From assembly GCA_025267735.1 (NCBI GenBank), contig CM046303.1:56871403-56935402 (forward strand): DNA of 64,000 bases. The letters are read 5' to 3'. This DNA is from Mactra quadrangularis (Eukaryota; Mollusca; Bivalvia; Venerida; Mactridae). Below the pieces are notes generated by a model that was not told the origin of the DNA, searched no databases, and was given only the letters and a program-made list of their open reading frames with translations. Both the position numbers and the translations under genes were made by a program. Shown piece after piece: positions 35,105 to 48,351 of this stretch. Every line of letters begins with the position of its first letter. The first letter of the stretch is position 1.

Positions 35105-35275
35105 CTGAAAAGAGTAATTTGAGAACTGAGTCAAATTTTGTTAAAAAGATTCAATTTTCTATATAATTCATATCAGGATGGTTTCTTATTTGCCAAATCT
35201 ATGCTAATATACTGTAGCCAAAGGTATATTGTCTCCAAATTTCCAGATTCAGCACTATAGGGTCAGAGGCTTCCC

Positions 35276-35671
35276 AATCTCCGTAAACAGAGATCCTGTT
35301 CTACTCTCGTTGTCGTACTGGATCTCTACTTAGTCAATGCAAGGTCACGTCGAGATGAACTTTGTGTCGACCAATCAATGCGTAGCTTTCATCTAGACGA
35401 AAACACTATTAATCACATTTTGTAATTTCTATTTTTAGACCAAGGTTTGCATGCAAATTTAACAGCGGTATTATTCACAGTCTGCGATTGGGTGGCTCAT
35501 TTCAAATTGCGTGACGTAGACGATGTAAACAAGTTACGTATCATAACAATTTCGTCATGAATATTATGATGAGAAAAGGTCACCGGAACGTGACCTTCGT
35601 TTGGAAAAGGCCAGATCTAAATTAGCGAGTAGGCGAGCGGTAAAATTTTAGATCGGGTTTTAATCAGATTG
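35276..35671. mobile_element. 396-bp insertion with 10-bp target duplication (unit A only)
   Basis: 'GAGGCTTCCC' at 35266-35275 and 35672-35681. Unit B has it once at 8511-8520 with no insert. Insert starts 'AATCTCCGTAAACAGAGATC' and ends 'TTTTAATCAGATTG'. A second, shorter copy is at 6457-6671. It lacks long terminal inverted repeats, and a short retroposon or a small DNA element are both possible. Confidence 0.8.
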
Positions 35672-35814
35672 GAGGCTTCCCTTCATAGGCGGCCGGCACA
35701 GATCCGACTTAAAAACACTATTTGGAACCGTGCTAACCGCTTTTACTGCCCTTCATATTGCAAGGTTTTACTATCGACTGTTTTAGTGATATTGGATGAA
35801 AATACATCTAATGC

Positions 35815-36203
35815 CGCATTCGGAACTCCTTGACCATTCACTAGGAATAACCTAGGACATAATATTTAAACACCATTTTGGAACTACCTTTGCTTCACAT
35901 GCCCAAATAAAATACTTCAACCAGTGTTGAAGTAAACAAATCCACGATCGTTTAGGTTTTGATAAATGTTTCGTTTTAAGTCCATTTTGAAATGCACAAT
36001 ACAAATGTACAATGATATCCGATGATCAATAGATATAGTCACAATTATATCTATAATCAAATGTATTTATAAAACCCTGTAACGTGTTTACGACAATAAC
36101 TATTTTGAATAATCGTTACGTGCTTCGCTTGGTTATTAGTGGACCCCCACGAATCCTTCCGAGGTTATTCATTCAATGAATGGTCGAGGTATTCCGAATG
36201 CAT
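35815..36203. mobile_element. MITE with CATTCGGAACTCC termini
   Basis: Left 'GCATTCGGAACTCCTTGACC', right inverse 'GGTCGAGGTATTCCGAATGC'. Same family as 5127-5510, sharing 'CACGATCGTTTAGG' inside. Confidence 0.7.
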
Positions 36204-36224
36204 ATGCCGCGTGAGATATAATAA

Positions 36225-36565
36225 TAATGTACAGTAAACTGTTCAATTACCCTTAACGTTCTAAAACGTTTCGTAACGCTTCATTCGGAACTCCTCGGCC
36301 ATTCGCTGCGAATAAACAAATCTAATAAACAAATGTATACGATTATTAAGGCAATGGGTGATGTTTCAAAATTTATGGACTAAAAACGAAACGTCACTCA
36401 TTGCCTAAACGATCGTATATTTGTTTACTTCAACACCGGAAATTTCAAAATAGCGTCTAAATACGTCCGAGATTTTTCTCAGCGAATGGACGAGGAGTTC
36501 CAAATGTAACGTTACAGAACGTTTTGGAACGTTTAGGGCTACAATTGAACTGGCTACAGTATAAA
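36225..36565. mobile_element. Second MITE of the same family, extended palindrome
   Basis: Outer inverted pair 'CTGTTCAATTACCCTTAACG' and 'TTTAGGGCTACAATTGAAC', inner pair 'CATTCGGAACTCCTCGGCC' and its inverse near 36490. 'TAAACGATCGTATATTTG' is shared with the other copies. Confidence 0.65.
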
Positions 36566-37324
36566 TTATATCAACTCTTAAGTTGTTTTTATAACCTCTG
36601 GATATAAGCAAGAGCAAGATAAACCAGTTTGTTGACAGATCTTACTGATTTAGTATGGTAGCTAATGTAGCTAAAGTTCGCTTCCAAGTCGCAATGGTCA
36701 TTCCACTGGAATTAATGTATAATTGTACATGTATATCTAGAAATATTCGAACTGAAATCATCTAATCGTGAACTATATCAAATGAACTGAATATTACTAT
36801 TATAAAGTCAATTATTCTATTTTAGAATTACGAAAGTTGCTCTATAAATGGATGGCACTGTAAATCAATCAGTGAAATTATGTCCTCATGAGTCTTTTCA
36901 GTAAATAAAACGGAGTTTTACTTATACATACACTGTACTTAACCAAGTTATTACAAAATGAGTTTTGAGACAAAACTGAGCGTGCACATTGCCGGACATT
37001 TTACTAGAATTAGAACTTATTCGCGTAACTTTAGTAATTCGTTAATTAATAATTCGTAAATTAAAAAAGCTAGTGAAATTGTTTTTCAGTTAAGTTGATT
37101 TTTAAGTACATGTTTCTGTAATAAAACTTTATATACTGATAATACTAAAAAAGTAATAAAAATGAAAAATTAAAGAACTGACTGGTTATGAACCTCTAGT
37201 GCTTAGTTTTGATATGCTCTATACTTTTATTCATTTTATATCTATATACAGACTGGTGTGCGTTCTGAATTTTATTGTAAATTTACTGAATAAAATTTTA
37301 TGAAAAACAAAAACAAAATTAATT
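36566..37324. other. AT-rich sequence, nothing recognised
   Basis: Part of the A-only insertion. No coding frame. Confidence 0.45.
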
Positions 37325-37880
37325 CGACTCTGAAGTGTTGAATACACTGTCCCCTTGCTGGGACAATTTTTGTAGGGTAGGCTCCTCCTTGATAGGGATA
37401 TGCTTTTCTCGTCGTTTTAACTACGTTTTCTACGGAGTAAAATCGGTTGAGTGGGTTCGATTCTGAATACCCACTTCCCTATGAGGAACATTTTGGAAGG
37501 GTAGTCTCCCCATTGCTGGGGATCTGCTTCTGTTTTCTTCAGTTTTAGAAATTTTAGGGTTATACTCAAACGAGGTAAATACCCGCTCCACTGGCTTGGA
37601 AAAAAAGGCTGGGGTAGTTCTCAGCAAGAGAAAAGTTCTGTTTTCATATGCTTCTATACTCCGTTTTTACGGTATAAACTAAGTTGAGTTGCATCTTTCC
37701 TAAGTGGGACAATGTGGGACGAGAGTCCTTTGGGTCGGTCCCAAGTACTGCCCCTTCTGAGAGTGATCTCTCCCTGGGGCTTCCGGGGAATGTTGGGGTC
37801 GAGGGGGGGAGAAGGGTCCTACTGGGAGAGCACAGAGGAGGAGGGGGTCTGTGGAGAGTATATCGTAATTTGATCCACAC
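37325..37880. repeat. Degenerate ~150-bp repeats with CCCC/GGGG motifs
   Basis: Three or four diverged units combining a 'TGCTGGGGATCTGCTT'-like motif, a 'GTAGGGTAGGCTCC'-like motif and TTTTCTTCAGTTTTA-type stretches, grading into a G-rich region near 37740-37860. Frames 37430-37627, 37644-37880 and 37684-37929 are low-complexity shadows. Confidence 0.45.
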
Positions 37881-38391
37881 TACTCACATGTATGTTTTTT
37901 TGCAAATAATGTCTTATACACATGTTTAAATGATTTGTGTAAATTGGACTATATGTTAGAAAATGCACATTTGAAACGGACTGACGAGAAGAGCTAATCT
38001 CTCATTTGACTAAATGTTAAACCTATCATAGCATAATAAAACTTATTTCAAGTTTTATATCAACATATTTTAATATTTATTCAAACATTTTAAAAAATTC
38101 AGATTTTGATAAAAAAGCAATATGACACATAATTACAAAACCCGGTTCAGGAAAAAAACGAACTGGTTAAAAACCGTCAGAGTTTGTTTTGCAGTTTTAA
38201 CCGGTATATCGGATAACCTTTATACTAAACAGACGTTAATTCATAGCGCAATTGCAAAACATTATCAAGTAATTTTTATCACTGTCATTAATGCGTAAGC
38301 ACCGTTTTACATACACGCGATGAAAACTTGGTCACCTTCCTATCTGGTGATAACTATCACTTAGGTATGATTTTAACCAGAATAGAATCGT

Positions 38392-39373
38392 GTTGATACC
38401 TGACATCGCCATAGTTAACTGTATTGATACCTGACATCGCCATAGTTAACTGTGTTGATACCTGACATCGCCATAGTTAACTGTATTGATACCTGACATC
38501 GCCATAGTTAACTGTGTTGATACCTGACATCGCCATAGTTAACTGTGTTGATACCTGACATCGTCATAGTTTACTGCGTTGATACCTGACATCGTCATAG
38601 TTTACTGTGTTGATACCTGACATCGCCATAGTTAACTGTATTGATACCTGACATCGCCATAGTTAACTGTGTTGATACCTGACATCGCCATAGTTAACTG
38701 TGTTGATACCTGACATCGTCATAGTTTACTGTGTTGATACCTGACATCGCCATAGTTAACTGTGTTGATACCTGACATCGCCATAGTTAACTGTGTTGAT
38801 ACCTGACATCGTCATTGTTTACTGTGTTGATACCTGACATCGTCATAGTTTACTGCGTTGATACCTGACATCGTCATAGTTTACTGTGTTGATACTTGAC
38901 ATCGTCATAGTTTACTGTGTTGATGCCTGACATCGTCATTGTTTACTGTGTTGATACCTGACATCGTCATAGTTTACTGTGTTGATACCTGACATCGTCA
39001 TAGTTTACTGCGTTGATACCTGACATCGTCATAGTTTACTGCGTTGATACCTGACATCGTCATAGTTTACTGCGTTGATACCTGACATCGTATAGTTTAC
39101 TGCGTTGATACCTGACATCGTCAATGTTTACTGCGTTGATACCTGACATCGTCATAGTTTACTGCGTTGATACCTGACATCGTCATAGTTTACTGCGTTG
39201 ATACCTGACAGCGTCATAGTTTACTGTGGTTATACCTGACATCGTCATAGTTTACTGTGTTGATACCTGACATCGTCATAGTTTACTGCGTTGATACCTG
39301 ACATCGTCATAGTTTACTGCGTTGATACCTGACATCGTCATAGTTAACTGCGTTGATACCTGACATCGTCACA
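38392..39373. repeat. 31-bp minisatellite downstream of paralogue A
   Basis: About 31 units of the same 31-bp repeat as 8887-9657. The left third is dominated by 'GCCATAGTTAACTGT' variants and the right part by 'GTCATAGTTTACTGC' variants, while the ACGAAGTTCAATG variant common in B is absent. One unit lacks a base ('CATCGTATAGTTTACTGCG'). Same position relative to the stop codon as in B. Confidence 0.95.
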
Positions 39374-39509
39374 GTATGTAGAAAGCTCTAGTGATTCATT
39401 TTATCGATCTTATGTCTACCAAAGGCAAGTATTTGCTGATTTGTAAATAGAGTTCTATAGATGTTATCCAATATTATTAACACTTACTTATTCAAAAGAT
39501 TAGTCGTTT

Positions 39510-40113
39510 CTAGAAGACTTTTACATATGGTACAACTTTATCTATTTCTATTGTCGCAGGAGGTAACTTGCTCCGTGCAATATGGCTGAAAGAATGTTTT
39601 GTAAAAGTATATGGATTCTGTCTACGATTATTCAGTCCACGCATCACGAAAACAGCACATCCTTGTTTTCCAAAGTTGTTCAATTTACCGAAACTGTTAC
39701 AAAAACGTTTGAATTCATTGGATCGTTTTATATCAACTTCACTTTGAAAATAAACATCTGATGGAACGTATATGCCCTCCTCGTGTTCCAAGGTGAGATT
39801 ACGAGCATAAAATGCCCGAAGATAAATTGTCAAAAGGTATGTTTGTAAAAGAGGTCCAGTGGAATCGATGTCTACAGAAAAATGAGTAAAACTTGGCAGC
39901 CTATACATTAACTCTTTCATATATGGATGCTTAGCTGCGCAAAACATTATAGAATTTGTAACCATGAAGTCCGTATTGTAAAATATGGTAGCGTGTTCAA
40001 ATGGCTCTGGTGTGAACACACAGGAATATTTATTTAGGACACGGTCTAGATTTCGAAGACATACTGTATCTAGGTCAGCGTATATTCCACCATACTCATA
40101 TAGGACCACATAT
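39510..40113 (-). CDS. GT32-type glycosyltransferase, paralogue A, exon 2 (C-terminal)
   Basis: 200 residues, same length, acceptor and phase as in B. The first 62 residues, including 'YVVLYEYGGIYADLDT' and its DXD (D164-L-D166 of the joined 351-residue protein), are identical to B. The remaining 138 differ at about 21 sites. An NLT sequon is retained. Frame is intact to TAG at 39510-39512. As in B, the enzyme class is clear from motifs, but the substrate is not. The clustering of differences in the C-terminal half may mean altered acceptor use or relaxed constraint. Confidence 0.9.
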
Positions 40114-42131
40114 CTGAAAGATAAATTATTAAAGCCCCTATATAAATATACATGTATATTCATTTACAGCAGACATGAAAACAGTCGCACAGCCGTGAAA
40201 TCATTTAAATATAACATCCTTTATACATTCTCGTACCCCTACTAGACTCTGGGTACGAGAATGCATGCTTTAGTAACGATAAACATTTTAAACAAGTTTG
40301 ACAAGGTTCTTAATTCTTAAAGAAGGTGGATCTTTTTTAATTCGCATAATAATAATCGTTATTTTAATTAAAACGTTAAATATACACATGTATATGATCC
40401 AAAATCGTTTTAAATAGAGCGAATTGGGAGGAAGGATTCTCTATCACAAAACTTCATTCTTAACTTACTGCGATCCAACTTATTACTCTAAGTATTAACA
40501 ACCAAATTCAACTTCCGTTTTCCATCTACTTTCACTTGTAAATAAATAGATAATATAACACACTAAGCGATACTAGTAATTGCATTTTCTAAAAATTTCT
40601 TTTCATTGTAGATGTTTGAAGTAGATTCAAAAGTCTATTTTTTGCAGTCCATGAGCAGTGTTATTTGTAGAAATGGGACTTTAATAAATATAGCAATTAA
40701 AATGACATAAACACCATATCACTTGAACATGGAATGTCACTATACGCTCTATAGATTATTCTTTGTTCAACATAATCTCATATCCACGGCTCATTTGTAA
40801 GGGAGATCTCGGGTTTTTAATTTGTCTTTACGAGAAATGAACTAAGTTCGCATTCAGAGTTTATTATACCAGTTATTGGTCTATTAAACTATGGTAATTC
40901 TTTTCATGCTTCTGCATATACATGTACTAAATTTAAGGTTAAGTTTCATAGTTTTATACCAATAGTTTAATAGATATTTTGGCGACTATGATTCAATACC
41001 TGAACAATGTATTATTAAAGGCGATTATAATGTTAAAGTTCAATTAAACAATCTAGAAAAGGTGATATAACTAACGAGATATCGACACGCTATTATATTG
41101 AACAAAAGAGAAGCAAATGCATAATGAGTATATATAGTGGATTCCATCTAACATGAAGGTTTCATTCTATATTCAAATAGTATGGTGTTTTAATTGAAGA
41201 AATAATGATTTTTAGAGGCCGGTACATTTTGGTTCGAAAAAAAATATTCAAATTTTGATATCTGTAATATCTAATACATGTACAAGCAAATAAAGGTATA
41301 GCTTTACAAGAAATATCTTCTTTTAACTATAAATATCTTTAAAAAGATATTAGGCGCTATGCATGGTTCATTTTGTTTGAAGTATAAATAAACATTTTCG
41401 CTGTACAGCCATATCACCAGGTGCGTACCACGACGAATGTACAATCAAGAGTAAATAGTCAGCAACTACTGTCCGTGCTACGAACCTGTTTATCATAAAC
41501 AACCAATGGTACCATATCTTTTTATCCATTTATCTATACTGGAAAATAATTTTTATTGGACAGACAGGAATCGTAGAGAAAGTTGTATTGGTTGAAAATA
41601 TATGTCAAAAGTTGACTTAGGCAGCTGCGCCGAAAAACATTATCATTTCACCTATATTTATTCAGTTGCGACTCGGTTCTTTCAGTTTATTCACTAACTG
41701 TGTTCGTGAGCAAAATATTCATTTTCAACGCGTCGCATATAAAGCATTTTTTTGTGGTCCAAAGTGGGTGAATGACACACAAATTATTACAAAGTTATAC
41801 CCACAAATAATCAACCCATAACAAATTCAGTGTATTAAGCGCAAAACGTTTCATCTCATTTACGAATGTCTCTCAAACACTTAATGTAGCTTGGATATTA
41901 AAGTGCACATGACAAGGTTTAAACTGGTGTTAGTAGACTAAGAAGAGCTTATTGTATGAAAATGTAATAATATTTTTAAATACCCCCCCCCCCCCCCGGC
42001 GAGGACATGTTTATTTCATTTTTTGCAAATAAATGTACATATAGCTTCAATGTATTTCTGAAATTTTTGCCAACGAACACCAGCACACGACAATATGACA
42101 CCTTTTTTAAAACTGTGTTATCATTAAACTC

Positions 42132-42237
42132 CGCCATGTTTTACTGCCAACAAAATAATACATTAACAACAAATTGCTTTAACACTGAACAATTTTATAA
42201 CGAAATAACAAAGGCGGTTATTGAATTTGCGACCCAA
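42132..42237 (-). pseudogene. Dead partial copy of exon 1 (in intron A)
   Basis: Counterpart of 25727-25842. TTG in place of ATG (complement at 42235-42237), then 'GGTCGCAAATT' and a signal-anchor-like stretch broken by a TAA after about 24 codons. The plus-strand 78-residue frame 42007-42243 is its shadow. Confidence 0.75.
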
Positions 42238-42336
42238 TGCTAAAATAAATAATGTTTAACTTATTTACAAAAAGTATGCTGTCTTTATTTAAGTTTAAGT
42301 GACAGATTTGATCGATCAGACTATGTATAAGTTTAA

Positions 42337-42879
42337 AGGAATATACAGGCAAATGACGGTGCCAAAGGTATAGAACCAAGTTAATTTAGTCTTTAAAACA
42401 GAATTAGGAACGTAAGAAATAAATTACTAATAACATGTGTCACTTCAAGTCACTTGTAACATTCAACTGAACGAATTAAAACATGTGGCATACACATTGT
42501 TGAAAATGAAAGTAGGATACTGAGGGAATCACCAAGCTATTTATAGATTTGTTATATGTCGTACTTGCTGAAATTAAACATTTTCATTGGTCGCTTCTTG
42601 TCTTTTCAACATTCTTAGGATATCTTTTCAATAGAATAATACTAATGTTGCACAATAACAAGCTCTAGTACCTTCTCATCAGTAAATGCATATCTTAACA
42701 CTAAACTATTTAAACTAACCTGACCCACGTGGGTCTAGTTAGGAAACACCCCAAATATTACAAGAAAATAAAGGAATATTTTGCTAAGTAATATAACAGT
42801 GTGTCTGTTGCATTCACAGTTATAAAAATAAAATTCAGAATCAAGAAATATGAAGTTGAACTTTTGCCTTGCAATTCCT
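42337..42879. mobile_element. 543-bp TTAA-flanked MITE (unit A only)
   Basis: TTAA at 42333-42336 and 42880-42883. Unit B has one TTAA at 25931-25934 in 'ATAAGTTTAACCATTTCC'. The ends 'AGGAATATACAGGCAAA' and inverse of 'TTTGCCTTGCAATTCCT' form an imperfect terminal repeat. Non-coding. Confidence 0.85.
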
Positions 42880-43214
42880 TTAACCATTTCCCTGCTTTTT
42901 ACGACTTAGCAATCCTTTCAGTTCCAAACCTTCAAAACAGACACCAACGTACTTGTATGTTGAACTGTGCCCACCAATAGTTTGAAGGCAATAGAATTTT
43001 GTTTTTAAATTCCAACGAATGTTATTTTGGAATAGTATTACTTTTAGTACAGTTAGTGGTAAGTTGACAGCACATTAAATGACTCACGATTAATAGGTTC
43101 AGCATCTGATATACCAAAGCCTCCGAAATCATGATCAATGTAAACAATTTTAAGCTACTTAAGTAGTATAAACTTTAAATAGAACCATATTTTACTGGGT
43201 TTAACGATGTATGT

Positions 43215-43570
43215 GAAGACAGCAGTAACAGCAGTACAGCAGTAAAGCAGTACAGCCCTACTGCCAGAATTTTCGGCAGTACAGCAGTACAGCCCTACTG
43301 CCAGCAGTACAGCCCTACTGCCAGAATTTTCGGCAGTACAGCAGTACAGCCCTACTGCCAGAATTTTCGGCAGTACAGCAGTACAGCCCTACTGCCAGAA
43401 TTTTCGGCAGTACAGCCCTACTGCCGGAATTTTTGGCAGTACAGCCTTACTGCTTGAGTTTTCGACAGTACAGCAGTAAAGCCTTACTGTTAGAATTTTC
43501 GGCAGTACAGCATTACTGTTAGAATTTTCGGCAGTAAAACCTTACTGTTAGAATTTTCGGCGTAGGGCAG
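43215..43570. repeat. GCAGTA minisatellite, left arm of foldback
   Basis: Units of 'CAGTACAGCAGTACAG' with 'CCCTACTGCCAGAATTTTCGG', variable in length, about ten copies. Confidence 0.9.
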
Positions 43571-43756
43571 TACTGTTGCAAACTGCTGTATCATTCTAGC
43601 AAATCATTCTTTATTTTGCCTCTCAGAATTCTCAGATCATAAAAGTTAGATGTTTGAATGCTCTATAAGGTCCAAAATTAAAAAAAAGAACATATAGAGC
43701 CAATCTAGGATGTGGGATATGTTAAAATCAATACTATGAAATATGAAAATAAAAAA

Positions 43757-43962
43757 AAGTTTGTTTGTTTTAATTGGGTTTAACGTCGCATTCAACACAC
43801 ATTTAGGTTATACAATGTATATACGACATCCAGCTCTTCCTACTATAATACCCTACCACGAGACTGACAACTTATGTATAGGGTATGACATCGTACCGCG
43901 ACCGGACTCGAACCCGTGATCTCCGGATTCGACATGCTAACCAATACGCCACTGCTGCAGCT
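43757..43962 (-). mobile_element. tRNA-Arg-type SINE in left arm
   Basis: Inverted counterpart of 51200-51412. B box complement 'GGACTCGAACC' and anticodon region 'ATTCGAAG' inverse are visible. Tail towards 43757 ('TTTAATTGGGTTTAACG'). Confidence 0.8.
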
Positions 43963-43989
43963 AAATAAAGAAGTAGAATGAAGGAACAC

Positions 43990-46900
43990 ATTTAGTGATC
44001 CGAGGACTTGGATAACATGTTTTTTCTTGTTAGGTTTATATCCATGTTTTATTTACAAAAAAAATGTTCTACACAATCACAAGTTACTGCTGGTTCTTGT
44101 GACACTATGACCATGAAATATTCCATTTACTTCCCATTTTCGGAAAGCTGAATGAACAAGCTTTCTTTTGGTATATAATACTGCTACAAGTTCGAGTAAG
44201 TATTTAACTCTGGATGAGTTATATAACGAACAGTTTTTCAATTTTTTTTAATTCTCTACACAGAGAACTGATTCAAACGTACAGAAGGACCTATCTCTGA
44301 TGGCAATATTTGCAACGCAGTTGTAACAATATCAACGGCAAAAGCATGTTTATGCAACGTTTACAAATAACCATAAAGAATAAAAAATACGGCTTTATTA
44401 AGTGATGGAAGTGCTTCAAGAAATATACTAAATATTTTTTGTTTGGTAGGTACCTTTTTTACAAAAAAATGTCCTGCACTTCCGCAAGTTACTGCTGGTT
44501 CTTGCGACATTATGACCAAAACATATGTCATAAATTACACATTTTCTGAAAGCTGAATGAACAAGCTTTCATTTGGTATATAATACTGCTACAAGCTCGT
44601 GTAAGTATTTAACCCTGGATGAGTTATATAACGAACAGTTTTTAATTTCTATTTGAATTCTCTTCACAGAAAACTGATTCAAACGTACAGAAGGACCTAT
44701 CTCTGATGGCAATATTTGCAACGTAGATGTAACAATATCAACGGCAATAACTTGTTTATGCAATGTTTAAAACTAACCATAAAGAATAAAAAATACGGCT
44801 TTATTAAGTGATCGAAGTGCTTCAAGAAATGTACTAAATATTTTTGTTTGGTTGGTACCCTTTTTTAAAACAATATGTCTTGCACTACAGCAAGTTACTG
44901 CTGGTTCTTGCGACATTATGACCACATTATATGCCATAAAATACACATTTTCTGAAAGCTGAATGAACAAGCTTTCATTTGGTATATAATACTGCTACAA
45001 GTTCGTGTAAGTATTTAACTCTGGATGAGTTAAATAACGAACAATTTTCAATTTTTATTTGAATTCTCTACACAGAGAACTGAATCAAACGTACAGAAGG
45101 ACCTATATCTGATGGCAATACTTGTCACGTATTTGTAACAATATCAACGGCATTACATGCATATTCAGTGTATAAAATTACCATAAAGAATGAAAATACG
45201 GTATATTAAGTGATCGAAGTGCTTCAAGAAATATACTAAATATTTTTTGTTTGGTATGTACTTTTTACAAAAAAAATGTCCTGCGCTACCGCAAGTTACT
45301 GCTAGTTCTTGCGACATTATGACCAAAACATATGCCATAAAATACACACTTTCTAAAAGCTGAATGAACGAGCTTTCATTTGATATATAATACTGCTACA
45401 AGTTCGTGTAAGTATTTAACTCTGGATGAGTTACATAACGAACAGTTATCATTTTTTTAATTGTCTACACAGAGAACTGATTCAAACGTACAGAAGGACC
45501 TATCTCTGATGGCAATATTTGCAACGTAGTTGTAACAATATCAACAGCAATAACATGTTTATGCAGTGTTTAAAAATAACCATAAGAAATGAAAAATACG
45601 GCTTCATTAAGTGATTGAAGTGCTCCAAGAAATATACTAAATATTCTTGTTTGGTAGGTACCTTTTTTAAAAAAAATGTCATGCACTTCCGCAAGTTACT
45701 GCTGGTTCTTGCGACATTATGACCAAAACATATGTCATAAATTACACATTTTCTGAAAGCTGAATGAACAAGCTTTCATTTGGTATATAATACTGCTACA
45801 AGTTCGTGTAAGTATTTAACTCTGGATGAGTTACATAACGAACAGTTTTCATTTTTTTTAATTGTCTACACAGAGAACTGAATTAAACGTACAGAACGAC
45901 CTATCTCTGATGGCAATATTTGTAACGTATTTGTAACAATATCAACGGCATAACATGCATATGCAATTTATGAAAATGACCATAAAGAATGAAAAATACG
46001 GCTACATTTATTGATCGAAGTGCTTCAAGAAATATATTCAATATTCTTGTTTGGTTTGTACTTTTTACCAAAACAATGTCCTACGATACCGCAAGTTACT
46101 GCTGGCTCTTTCGACAATATGACCAATACATATGCCATAAAATTCCCCCTATTTTAATAGCTAAATGAACAAGCTTTCATTTGGTATAAAACACTACTAC
46201 TACTTCTCGTTTGTTTTTTTACACCATATTAGTTTTATAAACAACATTTTTGTTCATTCGAATTTCTACGCGAATGTCCATATAGAACATACATAATAAG
46301 GTCTATCTTTAATGCCAACGTTTTCCAACTGTAATTACCCAAATCAATGACATAACATTTACAAAAATATAGATAAAAAATGAAAAAGCGCAGCAACAGA
46401 TAACATTGTAAGTGCTTATATGTTTATATACAAAGTTATTTTTGGGTTAGTTAAGTAAACATAATTTTACAAAAAAAATGTCCCTTGCAATCAGAATTTA
46501 CTGCTGGTTCTTGAGACGCTATGAACGTAAACTATACAATTTACTACCCATTTTCGTATAGCTGAATGATCAAGCTTTCATTTGATATATAATATTGCTA
46601 CAAGTTCATGTGAGTATTTTACACTGGACGAATTTTATTGCGAACATTTTTCAGTTTGCATTCGAATTCTCTATACAGGGGACTTGATCTAACATACAGA
46701 TAATGACTAACTATGATGTAGTAATTTGCATCAAGTATGTAAAAACTCAATGACATTACATGTATATATTAAAATAAGGATAAAGAGTGAAAGGACACAG
46801 CTACAGGTAATAACATGAAATAAAACTTTAGAAAATGAAAACTTTGTTTGTTTGGCATCCAAGGGGTTTTTTTTCAGAAAATTATTCAACGTGATTACAA

Positions 46901-47800
46901 GTTACTGCTGGTTCTTGTGACGCTAAAAACGAAAACTATGCCATTTAATACCTATTGTCGTAAAGCTGAATGAACAAGCTTTCAATTGGTATATAATACT
47001 ACAAGCAGTTCGAGTGAGTATTGCACACTGAACTAGTTTTATTGCGAACATTTGTTCAATTTTCATTAGAATTCTCTACTTTGGTTTGGATTAATGTGTA
47101 GGTAGGACTTTTTTTTCTATGTCAATATTTGTTGCAAATATGGATACAAACCAATGAAAATTTATATCAAAATAACGGGAAAAAAATACGATTTCATAAT
47201 CATAAGAAAGTTTTTTTTCTATATTGGTTGAAATAAGTGCTCTAATGGGTTGGTTATGTTCAGATACTTCGCTAAAAATTTCACTTCGCTCAAAATTTTA
47301 CTTTGCTATTGTAAGTTACTGCTGTTATTTTTTATCCGAAGACCGGGTCTGTGTTCCATTTAATATACATATTCACAAAGCTGAATGAACAAGCTTTCAT
47401 TTGGTATATAATACTGCTTTATGTTCAAGATAGTTTTCCACTTCGGATATGTTTTATTAATGACATTTTTCGATTTCCATTCGAATTATTGAGTTGAGAA
47501 TCATTCGAGTTGGAAATAAATGTGCGTATATAAGGCCCATCTTCAATGTCAACATTTGTTACAGATCTGCATCAAAAGACAAGAATTATTTATATCGAAC
47601 TTAAGATAAAACATGCACGATTATATCAACATGAATTACATAATACTGGTAGAAGTAAGAGCTTAAGCGTTGATTATGTTCACGTATTTCAGACAAAATT
47701 TAAGATCGCTTTATATTGCGAGTTACTGCTGTTTTAGTGTTATTATGGTCAATAAATATACTATTTAACATACATTTTCAAAAAGCCGAATGAACAAGCT
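43990..47800. repeat. ~402-bp satellite, ten copies, left arm
   Basis: The marker 'GTTACTGCTG' (or a close variant) falls at about 44086, 44488, 44893, 45295, 45695, 46095, 46496, 46900, 47315 and 47722. Each unit also has 'AAGCTGAATGAACAAGCTTT', 'TTTGGTATATAATACTGCTA' and 'CAAACGTACAGAAGGACC'. Units near the outer end are more alike than those near the loop. Minus-strand frames such as 44773-44970 are repeat-derived. Confidence 0.95.
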
Positions 47801-48165
47801 TTAGTATGGTATATTATTCATCTCAACTGTCATGTTAGATTTTATACACTGAATAAGTTTTTCTTATGACAAATTTTTCAATAATTTCATCGTGGTTATC
47901 ATTCTTGATATTTTCTCCGCCGAATGAAATATTTAGCCGCAGATTAAACTTGCGTACCGAATATCTGTTAGATGTTAAACGTTTGATTTTGAACAAAATC
48001 ATTCCCTTTCGTAAATCTTATCTTGCACGTATGATAAGTCATGTTATATTTGATAAGTAAAGTGTAAGAAAATAATGCAAATAAAAACAGAATAATCATG
48101 GTTCATGTTATAAAATTAACTTGTATTTTAGATCAACTTCCGGGTATAGAAAGACAGCGGAACCA

Positions 48166-48351
48166 AATTGTTTTCGCGAAAACATTTTTTTACGCAAACA
48201 ACAAATTATTATGTGAAGGACTTTTGTAACAAAACTAGCTCATTTAACGTGTTTTATAATATGCTTTCATAAATATCAAGGTTGTTTGAATAAAAACCAT
48301 ATAGTATTTATGTAACAGGTGGTAACGAATATGTAAAAATGAAAAATCAAG
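48166..48351. other. Foldback loop region
   Basis: Unpaired centre of the palindrome. Holds a small self-complementary 'GTTTTCGCGAAAAC' at about 48169. No gene. Confidence 0.6.

Larger units (their letters stand above)
35761..38116. mobile_element. 2.35 kb unit A-only insertion
   Basis: Unit B passes directly from 'CCCTTCATATTG' to 'CAATATGACACAT' (8593-8617). A has 2.35 kb between. It contains the MITEs at 35815-36203 and 36225-36565 and a G/C-rich repeat at 37325-37880. No coding frame with a known domain. Ends and class are not resolved. Confidence 0.6.

Noticed and set aside
37430..37929. Overlapping frames rich in Pro, Ser and Gly
   Set aside because: Arise from G/C-rich degenerate repeats. 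No consistent coding signal.
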